A stretch of DNA of 42,056 nt from Candidatus Buchananbacteria bacterium RIFCSPHIGHO2_02_FULL_39_17 (GTDB taxonomy: Bacteria; Patescibacteriota; Patescibacteriia; Buchananbacterales; UBA6539), in contig MHII01000035.1 in NCBI GenBank assembly GCA_001817425.1, forward strand, positions 904 through 42,959, written 5' to 3'. Positions 31,360 through 39,122 of the stretch are shown here, piece by piece. Below the pieces are notes generated by a model. It was not told the origin of the DNA, did no database searches, and saw nothing but the letters and a program-made list of their open reading frames with translations. The first letter of the stretch is position 1. The number at the start of each line of letters is the position of its first letter. A program made the translations under genes and the position numbers.

Positions 31360-32625
31360 ATGCTAAAAAACAAAAATCAAAAGTTAAAAAAGGGGATAAT
31401 CCTTAGTTTATCCTGGCTGATAATTAGCTTGGTGGCGGCTAATTTTTTTATTATTTTACCGTTAAAAGCATCAGCCCAACAAAATGATATCAAAGAAATC
31501 AGCCAAAAAATTGACGAGCGCAAAAAAGAAATTGACGCCCTGCAAAAACAAATTGACAGCTACACTGAAAAAATCAAAGAGAAACAAGGTGAAACCAAAA
31601 ATTTAAAAAACCAAATCGCCATTATTGATAACCAAATCGCCAAAATTAATCTTGATATTGAAGCGACTCAAAAAAGAATTGAACAGACAAATTTAGAAAT
31701 CCAGAATTTAAACCTGCAAATTAAGGATCTAGAGAAAAAAATTGACGCCCATAAAGAAAAAATCGCCGAATATTTAAGACTAATTTATGAGCAAGATCAA
31801 GTGAGCTATTTAGAAATATTGCTGACCAATGAAACATTTTCTGATTTTTTTAATCAAGTCCGCTACACCCAACAAATTCATACTAATTTAAAAGTTGCCT
31901 TGGATAAATTAAAAACTGACCAGCAAAATTTACAGCTGCAAAAACAAAGCTGGGAAGAAAAGGCCAAATTGGAAGAAAAACTTAAAGATGAATTGCAGCA
32001 AAAAAAAGCTGAACTCCAAGAGAAAAGTTCCGCTCAAGAATTTTTATTAGTCCAAACTAAATTAACTGAACGCCAGTACCAATCTAAAGCCTATCAGCTT
32101 CAGCTCGAGCAGCAACAAATTAATTCCGACATTGTCACTTTAGAAAAAGAAGTCAGGAAAAAACTAGAACAGCTAAAAGAAGAAGAGCGCTTTCAAAGTT
32201 TTGGTCCGGCTAAATTCTCTTGGCCAGTTAACCCGGGGCGGGGGATCAGTGCCTATTTTCACGACCCGGATTATCCTTTCCGTTATATTTTTGAGCACCC
32301 CGCCATTGATATCCGAGCCAGCCAGGGCACGCCAATTAAAGCCCCGGAATCCGGCTATGTCGCCCGGGTTAAATTTAAGGGTGATAAAAGTTATGGTTAT
32401 ATCATGTTAATTCATAATGAAGGTTTTTCCACGGTTTACGGCCATATCTCAAAAGTCTTAGTCAAAGAAGATGAATTTGTCAGCAAAGGCCAAACGATTG
32501 GCTTGACCGGTGGCCTGCCCGGCACACCCGGCTCTGGACCCTTAACCACTGGCCCACATCTTCATTTTGAAGTCAGGCTTAACGGCATTCCCATTAACCC
32601 TTTAGAATACCTGCCTGCATCCTAA
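31360..32625 (+). CDS. EnvC-like murein hydrolase activator with M23 domain
   Basis: This 421-aa envelope protein opens with a signal or anchor (GIILSLSWLIISLVAANFF, then KASAQQ). A long coiled coil follows (about 45-285; KEIDALQKQIDSYTEKIKEK and more heptads). The C-terminal LytM/M23 domain has HPAIDIRAS (HxxxD), a central YGYIMLIHNEGFSTVYGHIS and HLHFEVR (HxH). The Zn-ligand residues are present, so it may be an active endopeptidase, unlike E. coli EnvC. This is the plan of proteins that regulate septal wall splitting. Confidence 0.93.
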   Translation: MLKNKNQKLKKGIILSLSWLIISLVAANFFIILPLKASAQQNDIKEISQKIDERKKEIDALQKQIDSYTEKIKEKQGETKNLKNQIAIIDNQIAKINLDIEATQKRIEQTNLEIQNLNLQIKDLEKKIDAHKEKIAEYLRLIYEQDQVSYLEILLTNETFSDFFNQVRYTQQIHTNLKVALDKLKTDQQNLQLQKQSWEEKAKLEEKLKDELQQKKAELQEKSSAQEFLLVQTKLTERQYQSKAYQLQLEQQQINSDIVTLEKEVRKKLEQLKEEERFQSFGPAKFSWPVNPGRGISAYFHDPDYPFRYIFEHPAIDIRASQGTPIKAPESGYVARVKFKGDKSYGYIMLIHNEGFSTVYGHISKVLVKEDEFVSKGQTIGLTGGLPGTPGSGPLTTGPHLHFEVRLNGIPINPLEYLPAS

Positions 32626-32630
32626 CCAAC

Positions 32631-33029
32631 ATGAAACAAACTGAAACTTTCTTAACCCTTTTTGTTTGCCTTTTGATTACCATAACCGTGGTTATTTATG
32701 TCTATTTTTATGATCAACTAAAAACTTTTGGCCAACTGATGGTGATTTTTTCGCCAATTTTCATTTTCGCTTTCGCGGGCACATTAATTGCCAGACGCGA
32801 CCAAAAAATTATTAAAAGACTTAGACAAAATAATCAATTGTCAAAAACCGTTGAATTAAATTGGTTTTTAGCCTTTAAGCACGATTTGGCTTTATATTTA
32901 ACCCCTTTAATTATTTTACTGCTGCCGATTATTTTTGACCAAAAACCAACTTTAATTACTATTTTTCAGGCAATTATTATTTATTTAGTTCTAATTTATC
33001 TAAGATATATCTATTGGCGCGAAATCTAA
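32631..33029 (+). CDS. Membrane protein with two hydrophobic hairpins (132 aa)
   Basis: It starts five bases after the M23 gene stop. Hydrophobic segments at about 8-29 (LTLFVCLLITITVVIYVYFY), 36-53 (LMVIFSPIFIFAFAGTLI), 85-105 and 107-127 predict four passes. The middle loop is basic (ARRDQKIIKRLRQNNQ). I do not recognise a family. Co-transcription with the M23 protein suggests an envelope role. Confidence 0.8.
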   Translation: MKQTETFLTLFVCLLITITVVIYVYFYDQLKTFGQLMVIFSPIFIFAFAGTLIARRDQKIIKRLRQNNQLSKTVELNWFLAFKHDLALYLTPLIILLLPIIFDQKPTLITIFQAIIIYLVLIYLRYIYWREI

Positions 33030-33288
33030 TTAATCAAAATCATTAGCTAAGAAAAAAGGCCTGGGAGTACCAGAACTTTTTATATCCTTAACTAATAACA
33101 GAAAAGGTCATCGGGCAGGGGAGGACAAATATTAGTTATCAAAAAATTAGGCTTTGAGGAACTTTATATTTTAAATATAAAAAATATACTTGATAAGAAG
33201 AGAGAAGTGAAATAATTAAATGATATTGAGTCGCACAATATATGTTATACGACTCTTTAACAATATTTATTTTAAACATAAAATAAAA
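33030..33288. other. AT-rich gap between convergent genes
   Basis: No coding frame is credible. One TATACGAC word (in reverse orientation relative to the left arm of the inverted repeat that follows) occurs at 33247-33254. A GGGCAGGGGAGGACA stretch near 33113 is the only GC-rich part. I see nothing else. Confidence 0.5.
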
Positions 33289-33345
33289 GTCGTATAGCTG
33301 TATTTAGCGAACACAAAATTGTGTCGCTAAATACAGCTATACGAC
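33289..33345. repeat. Perfect 22-bp inverted repeat with a tight loop
   Basis: Arms 33289-33310 and 33324-33345 are exact complements (outer GTCGTATAGC, inner TTTAGCGA). An inner CACA / TGTG pair and a 4-nt loop continue the stem. It lies between convergent genes. Without a T-run on either side it is not a standard terminator. Confidence 0.85.
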
Positions 33346-33396
33346 ATATTTAGATAAAAATTTATTTAAATATAACCCCCTATAAAATAGCTAACA

Positions 33397-34254
33397 CTAC
33401 TTCAAAAAAACCTTTTCTCCGAGTCGTAAATCAATATATTGAAGCTTTTTGGGATCTTTAACCTTTTCCAACAAAATTCTAGTTAACAAATGAATCTGAT
33501 TTTTGGGGTTATCATTAGTCAAAAACTTGGCTTGCCAGCCGTCCCGGGTCACCAAATTTACCTCAGAAAAATCGGATTTTAGAAATTCATAATAAGAAAC
33601 CTCAAAATCAGGGCTTAAATCCGCCTCCTTATGCAAGGCAACGAGATATTCAACTAAATCTTGATTAATGGCATTTTGACCAATCTTAACCGGTGCCTGA
33701 CTTTGATCATAAATAATTGGGTATTGGCCTAAAGTTAAGGCCGGCCGAATCACTTGAGTCTCACCCGACGTCTTTTTAATAATTAAATCGTTATTTTCTA
33801 CCGCTTTAATCACTTTGCCGGTTAAGTCCAGATAATACTTATTTTCGCCACTGATCCAAATTAAAGTTGAAACTTTTTCTTTAATTTTAATACGCAGAGT
33901 GTCAAAATATTTTTTATCAATTTCTAAATCTTCAAAAAGATAATTTTTATTTAAAACCACCATGGCTTGCCACTTACTAAAAAATAAAATATTTTTTTGG
34001 CTAAAAATAAAAAAACGTTTTTTTTCTAATTGATGTAAAATTAAATTTTGGATATCATCTTGGTTAATGAATTCAGTGCCAAAAACTTCAATATTCTTTA
34101 TCTGCCAATCCGGCAAACGACTAAAAGAAAAAACCCCTAAAAAAAATAAAACCATTAATATTAAAACTAAAAGCCATTTTTTTTTGGCTTTTTTTTTCCT
34201 TCTTTGAGGAAAATAAGGATTAAAGTAAGATTTTTTTTGATAATCTCGCCGCAT
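33397..34254 (-). CDS. ftsQ: FtsQ/DivIB-like cell division protein
   Basis: This 285-aa bitopic membrane protein has a very basic cytoplasmic start (FPQRRKKKAKKK) and one helix (about 28-46, WLLVLILMVLFFLGVFSF). A POTRA domain opens IKNIEVFGTEFINQDDIQNLIL. An FtsQ-type beta domain with LRIKIKEKVSTLIWIS, KYYLDLTGKVI and a final LQYIDLRLGEKVFLK follows. FtsQ links early and late division proteins at the septum. It is last of the alr-ddl-ftsQ group, a common wall/division gene order. Confidence 0.9.
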   Translation of the reverse strand: MRRDYQKKSYFNPYFPQRRKKKAKKKWLLVLILMVLFFLGVFSFSRLPDWQIKNIEVFGTEFINQDDIQNLILHQLEKKRFFIFSQKNILFFSKWQAMVVLNKNYLFEDLEIDKKYFDTLRIKIKEKVSTLIWISGENKYYLDLTGKVIKAVENNDLIIKKTSGETQVIRPALTLGQYPIIYDQSQAPVKIGQNAINQDLVEYLVALHKEADLSPDFEVSYYEFLKSDFSEVNLVTRDGWQAKFLTNDNPKNQIHLLTRILLEKVKDPKKLQYIDLRLGEKVFLK

Positions 34255-34300
34255 CGTAATAAAAATATATCTTTGAGATTTGAAATTTGATTTTTGAGAT

Positions 34301-35449
34301 TTATTTATACCAGTCTTTCTTCGGCTGATAAGAAGTTGCTAATTGATTTTTTTCTTGTTGTTTTGCCAAACCTAATTTAATTAGTTCATCTAATAATTTG
34401 GCGTAGGGTAAGCCCGAAGCGGCCCAAAGCTTTGGATACATTGAAATTGAAGTAAAGCCAGGAATCGTGTTAATTTCATTTAAATAAATCTGATAACCTT
34501 TTTTGGTGACAAAAAAATCAACCCGAGCCATGCCGGACAAATCAAGACAAATAAACGCCTTAATGGCCATGGCCTGAATTTTTCTAATTGTTTTTTTTGT
34601 CAACTTGGCCGGAATAATAGCTTGAGATTTACCATCAACATATTTAGCGTCGTAATCATAGAATTTATTGGAAGAAATAATTTCGCCCGGAACAGAAACT
34701 TTGGGCGAATCATTGCCTAAAACCGAGACTTCAATTTCCGCTATCCCACCTCTCCCCTCTTCCACGATGATTTTGCGGTCATATTGGCTGGCATCATTAA
34801 TACCTAAAATTAATTCTTGCTGATTATGACATTTGCCAATGCCGATACTGGAGCCGGAATTGGCCGGTTTAGTAAACATCGGATATTTTAAATTTTTTTC
34901 TAAACGGCTGATGATTTTTTTACGATTTTGCCGCCAAGCCAAAACTAAAAACCAATCGTATTTTACCACCGGTAATCCGGCTTGTTTAAATAGCTGTTTT
35001 TGGATAATTTTATCCATCCCAACCGCTGAACCTAAAACATTAGTGCCGACATAAGGCAAATCAGCCATTTCTAAAAGTCCTTGCAATTTACCGTCTTCAC
35101 CGTAAGTGCCATGAATCATGGGGAAAATCACATCAACCGAAGTTATCTCCGGTTTTTTTTCTGAAACTGGCGTTAAACCTTTTTCTTTAACTTTGACTAA
35201 ATGTTTTTCTGTCGGATCAGGCGGCAAAACTGATTTAAACGGCAATTTTTTTATTCCGGATTTTAAAAATTTAATCGCGGCACTGCCCGCAATCCATTGG
35301 CCTTGTTTGGTAATGCCAATTGGTATAATTTCGTATTTTTTGCGATCTAAAGCTTTCATCACTGATTGGGCGGAAACAATGGAAACTTCATGTTCACCGG
35401 AACGGCCACCGAAGATCACACCAACTCTTATTTTTCTTTTTTTAGACAT
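34301..35449 (-). CDS. ddl: D-alanine-D-alanine ligase
   Basis: Ddl makes the D-Ala-D-Ala dipeptide of peptidoglycan. The 382-aa ATP-grasp protein starts [20 protein letters not shown]. It has [32 protein letters not shown], the catalytic-loop YDYDAKY region, ARVDFFV and the metal-binding [19 protein letters not shown]. The last is the D-Ala ligase marker (EINTxPG). It ends with a basic tail ([13 protein letters not shown]). It lies six bases after alr and would use its product, so the frame breaks in alr matter for its supply. Confidence 0.97.
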   Translation of the reverse strand: MSKKRKIRVGVIFGGRSGEHEVSIVSAQSVMKALDRKKYEIIPIGITKQGQWIAGSAAIKFLKSGIKKLPFKSVLPPDPTEKHLVKVKEKGLTPVSEKKPEITSVDVIFPMIHGTYGEDGKLQGLLEMADLPYVGTNVLGSAVGMDKIIQKQLFKQAGLPVVKYDWFLVLAWRQNRKKIISRLEKNLKYPMFTKPANSGSSIGIGKCHNQQELILGINDASQYDRKIIVEEGRGGIAEIEVSVLGNDSPKVSVPGEIISSNKFYDYDAKYVDGKSQAIIPAKLTKKTIRKIQAMAIKAFICLDLSGMARVDFFVTKKGYQIYLNEINTIPGFTSISMYPKLWAASGLPYAKLLDELIKLGLAKQQEKNQLATSYQPKKDWYK

Positions 35450-35455
35450 AATAAT

Positions 35456-36584
35456 TCATTTGACTACCACTCTTGATAAAACCGGATTAATCCGGGTCAC
35501 CACTTCATAATTAATCGTACCAATTTTTTCAGCCAAATCTTCAGCAGTAATTGCCTCTCTCCCCTCTTGACCAATTAAAATCACGTTTTCGCCTGCCTTA
35601 ACTGATCTGACGTTTGAAACATCAACCATCATTAAATTCATGCAAATCCGGCCGACAACCGGACATTTTTTGTTTTTAATTAACACTATTCCCCTATTAG
35701 ACAAATGCCGATCATAACCTTCCCAATAACCAACCGGCAAAACCGTGATTGTCATTGATCGCTTAGCCGTAAAAGTGTTGCCATAACCGATTTTCGTTCC
35801 GGCCGGCACGATCTTAACTTGTAAAATTTTGGTTTTCCAGTTTAAAACTGGCTTTAATCTTAACCAAGGATATTTTTTAAAGCAATTTTTTTAGTCTGCC
35901 TTGACGGCCAAAGCCCGTAAAGACCCAAACCCAATCTAATCAAATTAAAATGTGCCTTTGACTCAACTAACGCCGCCGCACTACAGGCAAAATGTTTAAA
36001 AGGAATTTTAATGTTTGATTTTTCCAATTTTTCTAAAACCCAATTGAAATTATTTAATTGCCAATTGGTATAATTTTGATCTTCTTCACTTGAGGCAAAA
36101 TGACTGTAAACACCTTCAATTTTTGAATTGGGTAATTTCTTCACTTGTTGGATAAAATTGACTGCCTCTTTAGGCAAAATTCCAATCCGAGTTGTGCCCG
36201 TATCAATCTTAACGTGGATTTTAGCAATCTTTTTTTAAGTTAATGGCAGTTTTAGAAATCAGCTTAGCATAATTAAAATCGTAAACCGGTAAATCAATAT
36301 TTTTTTTAATCCCCTCTTTTAAATAACGGTTTTGCGCATAGTTTAAAACAAAAATTCGATTTCTAAAATTTTTTTCGCGTAAAGCCAAAGCTTCACCCAA
36401 AACTGACCACGCCTAGCCATTTGACCTTGGGACTGACAATTTTTGCGGTTTGAATCATGCCGTGGCCATAAGCATTGCTTTTGATAATTGGCATAATCCC
36501 AACTGATTTGCCGACTAATTTTTTAAACTGACTTAAATTGTGTAAAATTGCTGATTGAGAAATTTCCACCCAAGAATTATACAT
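35456..36584 (-). pseudogene. alr: Alanine racemase broken by three frameshifts
   Basis: Together the three frames cover a complete alanine racemase (about 376 aa). The first (from 36584) has the PLP-lysine motif IIKSNAYGHG and runs to WLGVVSFG. The second continues GEALALREKNFRNRIFVLNY. The third runs from IAKIHVKIDTGTTRIGILPK to IRLGLGLYGLWP. A last shift leads into KIVPAGTKIGYGNTFTA, with the catalytic Tyr, and GRICMNLMMVDV. The breaks fall at a TTTTGGG run (near 36395), a run of seven A (near 36230) and a run of six A (near 35877). All residues needed for activity are still encoded, so homopolymer sequencing errors are as likely as true decay. Confidence 0.85.
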
Positions 36585-36622
36585 TAATTTTTGCTAATTT
36601 TACTAATTTTTTTGGGTTTAAG

Positions 36623-36651
36623 TTGACAAAATTTGATAGATATGGTATGAT
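36623..36651 (+). promoter_or_regulatory. Promoter of the 54-aa membrane protein
   Basis: TTGACA (36623-36628), 17 bp, TATGAT (36646-36651) with an extended TGG. It is divergent from alr. Confidence 0.85.
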
Positions 36652-36702
36652 GATATCTTTCCATGGTAGAAACTATTGAAAAAACAAAAAGGAGGAAGAA
36701 CC

Positions 36703-36867
36703 ATGATGACAATATTACGTGATAACAGCGGTTTTTTGCTCTCAGTTGTAGCTGGCTTTGCAGGTGTGGAGCTTAAAGGACCATTCACCAGTATCCTGCT
36801 GTTTGGTGCAACTTTTCTCTCTTGCTGGCTCATTAATGAACTGAAAAAAAGACTCTGGCATAATTAA
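36703..36867 (+). CDS. Small membrane protein (54 aa)
   Basis: AAGGAGGAAG about eight bases upstream selects ATG 36703 (an ATG directly follows at 36706). Two hydrophobic segments are visible (GFLLSVVAGFAGVEL and TSILLFGATFLSCWLI), then a basic end (ELKKRLWHN). It is probably one hairpin in the membrane. I do not recognise a family. It is another single-gene unit with a strong promoter, SD and terminator. Confidence 0.75.
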   Translation: MMTILRDNSGFLLSVVAGFAGVELKGPFTSILLFGATFLSCWLINELKKRLWHN

Positions 36868-36890
36868 ACCGTGATTCTGCCACTGTCTCG

Positions 36891-36926
36891 CGCCTGGACT
36901 TAATCAAGTTTCAGGCGATTTTTTTT
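36891..36926 (+). terminator. Terminator of the 54-aa gene
   Basis: CGCCTGGACTT (36891-36901) / AAGTTTCAGGCG (36906-36917), loop AATC, then a T-run. It overlaps the 3' end of the convergent serS. Confidence 0.85.
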
Positions 36927-38167
36927 GGCTCAATTTTTTTAAAGCCACAAAATTTTTGTAAAACTTTTGGAATTTTCACGCTGCCGTCTTTTTGCTGGAA
37001 TTGTTCTAAAATGGCCGGCACTAATCTTGAAGTGGCTAAACCAGAAGCATTTAGGGTATGGACAAATTCATTTTTGCCTGTTTTTTTATTTTTAAAGCGA
37101 ATATTGCCGCGCCGCGCCTGATAATCCAAGGCATTGGAAACACTGCTGACTTCTTTATAAGTGGCCATGCTCGGCAGCCAAACTTCAACATCAATCGTTT
37201 TAGCCATCGCGACTGAGGCATCAGCTGCCGCCAATTGTACGGTTTGGAAATATAAACCTAAACCACTGACTAATTTTTCGGCATTTTTTAATAATTCAGC
37301 AAAAGATTGCCAAGATTGTTCTGGTTTAGAAAAATGAAACATCTCAATTTTATTAAATTGATGGCCGCGCACCATCCCCCGCTCTTCTTTACGGTAACTG
37401 CCAGCTTCACGCCGAAAACAAGCGGAATAAGCAAAATATTTCAGCGGCAAATCAGACTCGTCTAAGATTTCATCGCGATGATAATTGCCAATCATCATTT
37501 CTGAAGTGGCGTTTAAACAAAGGCCATCTTTGGTCCAATACAAATCATCTCTAAATTTTGGCAGATGCCCAGAAGTAAAAGCTGATTGTTCGGTTAACAT
37601 AAACGGCGGTAGTAAAAAAGTATAATCATTTTTCCGATGAAAATCAATAAAATAATTTAGCAAGGCCCATTCTAAAATCGCGCCGTTTCCCCGATAAACC
37701 CAAAAGCCTGAACCACTAATTTTCGCGCCTCGCTGATAATCAATCACGTCAAGCGCAGTAGCTAACTCAATATGGTCTTTCGGCTTAAATTTGAAATTTG
37801 GCTTTTTGCCAAAGATTTTTAACATCTGATTATTTTCTTTGCCACCGGGTTTAACCTCTTCGCTTGGGAGATTAGGTAAAGCTGAAAGTTTTTCTTTCAA
37901 ATCGTTTTCCACTACCCTGATTTTATCGTTTAATTTCTTGATTTTTTCGCCGATCGTTTTCATTTTCGCGATAATTTCGGCATTAGGCTTGGTTTTTGAA
38001 TACTTGTTTCTTTCAGCTTTGAAAATTTCAACCTCTTGGAGCAATTTTCGGCGCTCATCATCAAGGGCAATAATGCCATCCAAATCCAAATCCTGGGCCG
38101 CTATTCGCTTTAAAAGTGCCTTTTTAACCGCCTCTTTTTCGCTACGGATTTTATTGATATCTAACAT
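36911..38167 (-). CDS. serS: Seryl-tRNA synthetase
   Basis: This 418-aa class II synthetase begins MLDINKIRSEKEAVKKALLK and has the N-terminal tRNA-binding coiled coil (about 30-105). Motif 2 is visible as CFRREAGSYRKEERGMVRGHQFNKIEMF and the serine-site region as VWLPSMATYKEVSSVSNALDYQARRGNIRF. Motif 3 is LNASGLATSRLVPAILEQ. The length is normal. It is last on the minus strand after the cytidylyltransferase, separated by a palindromic spacer. Confidence 0.98.
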   Translation of the reverse strand: MLDINKIRSEKEAVKKALLKRIAAQDLDLDGIIALDDERRKLLQEVEIFKAERNKYSKTKPNAEIIAKMKTIGEKIKKLNDKIRVVENDLKEKLSALPNLPSEEVKPGGKENNQMLKIFGKKPNFKFKPKDHIELATALDVIDYQRGAKISGSGFWVYRGNGAILEWALLNYFIDFHRKNDYTFLLPPFMLTEQSAFTSGHLPKFRDDLYWTKDGLCLNATSEMMIGNYHRDEILDESDLPLKYFAYSACFRREAGSYRKEERGMVRGHQFNKIEMFHFSKPEQSWQSFAELLKNAEKLVSGLGLYFQTVQLAAADASVAMAKTIDVEVWLPSMATYKEVSSVSNALDYQARRGNIRFKNKKTGKNEFVHTLNASGLATSRLVPAILEQFQQKDGSVKIPKVLQKFCGFKKIEPKKIA

Positions 38168-38266
38168 ATTTTATTAAATTCGAATTTTGAATTTTTAATT
38201 TTGAATCAATTTTGAATATTCAAATATTAGAATATTGAATCAAAATTCGAGTTTCAAAATTCAAAA
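38168..38266. repeat. AAATTCGAATTT/GAATATTCAA palindromic spacer
   Basis: taaattcgaattttgaattt and ttttgaatcaattttgaatatt face complementary gaatattgaatcaaaattcg and tttcaaaattcaaaat. It is the same type as 23918-23997. Confidence 0.7.
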
Positions 38267-38653
38267 TTATTTTAATTTAGATGATTTATAAATCTCTGGC
38301 TTATATGATTTTAATCTAATAATTTTTATTTTAGAAAATTTTCTACTTAAACCAGCAGTAAAACTAATTTGATCATAGCCAAGGCAAATTACATCTGGTT
38401 TTTCTTTTTTTACGAAAAAGTAAGGATCCTTCAAATGGCCTAAAATCACTTTATCGGCTATCCCCTGCTTTCTAATTACCGCCAAACGCTGTTTCTCATC
38501 CAAGGTCGGCAGTTTGCCTTTTATTTTTTTTACGGTTTTATCGCGGGCGACAACAATAATTAAATAATCGCCAAATTTTTTTGCCTGTTTGAAAAAATCC
38601 AAATGGCCGGGATGTAAAACATCAAAAGTCCCAAAAACCATCACTTTAATCAT
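38267..38653 (-). CDS. Cytidylyltransferase-like nucleotidyltransferase
   Basis: This 128-aa HxGH-superfamily enzyme has VFGTFDVLHPGHLDFFKQAKKFGD (HPGH at 14-17), VVARDKTVKKIKGKLP and RLAVIRKQGIADKVILGH. It resembles glycerol-3-phosphate cytidylyltransferases and archaeal FAD synthetase (RibL). The exact substrate is undecided: the ISSTRT-like C-terminal motif of TagD is not evident (IRLKSYKPEIYKSSKLK instead), which leans toward RibL-like. It starts six bases after the MgtC-like stop, so the two are one operon. Confidence 0.9.
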   Translation of the reverse strand: MIKVMVFGTFDVLHPGHLDFFKQAKKFGDYLIIVVARDKTVKKIKGKLPTLDEKQRLAVIRKQGIADKVILGHLKDPYFFVKKEKPDVICLGYDQISFTAGLSRKFSKIKIIRLKSYKPEIYKSSKLK

Positions 38654-38659
38654 GGATGA

Positions 38660-39013
38660 TTATTTACTTGATAAATGTATTACTTTACGTAGATGATCGC
38701 TGCCGAAAAGATAAAGAACAAGTAACGCTAGCAGTGTCGTTAAAATCGCCGCGGAATAATAACCGCTGCCAACGGCTAAACCAATGGCGGAAACAATCCA
38801 GATGGTCGCCGCGGTCGTTATACCTAAAACCTCATCGCCGACTTTCAAAACTAAACCCGCACATAAAAAACCAATGCCGGTAATTACTCCCGCAGCAATC
38901 CGGCTGGGATCGGCGTCAAACTGCTGGGAAACAATCATCACTAAAGTTGAACCTAAACCAACTAAAATATTAGTCCGTAATCCCGCCGGCTTATGTTTAA
39001 ATTCACGTTCCAA
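38660..39013 (-). CDS. MgtC/SapB-family membrane protein, start codon unclear
   Basis: The frame from TTG 39013 gives 117 aa with the MgtC core: EREFKHKPAGLRTNILVGLGSTLVMI, then GVITGIGFLCAGLVLK, GITTAATIWIVSAIGLAVGSG and a last helix. The family's first helix is still encoded upstream in frame (QIFFRLFTIAILAGLIGL, up to about 39079). No ATG, GTG or TTG begins it before a stop at 39089-39091. Either translation starts at a rare codon, the 5' end was altered by the neighbouring spacer words, or the protein is truncated. MgtC-type proteins are tied to magnesium and acid stress. Confidence 0.85.
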   Translation of the reverse strand: MEREFKHKPAGLRTNILVGLGSTLVMIVSQQFDADPSRIAAGVITGIGFLCAGLVLKVGDEVLGITTAATIWIVSAIGLAVGSGYYSAAILTTLLALLVLYLFGSDHLRKVIHLSSK

Positions 39014-39122
39014 ACCAATTAAACCGGCAAGAATAGCAATGGTGAAAAGTCGAAAAAAAATTTGACCAAGAGTAAGTATAGGAAAGAATTAAGAATTAAG
39101 AAATTTTGGTATTAGCGATTTG

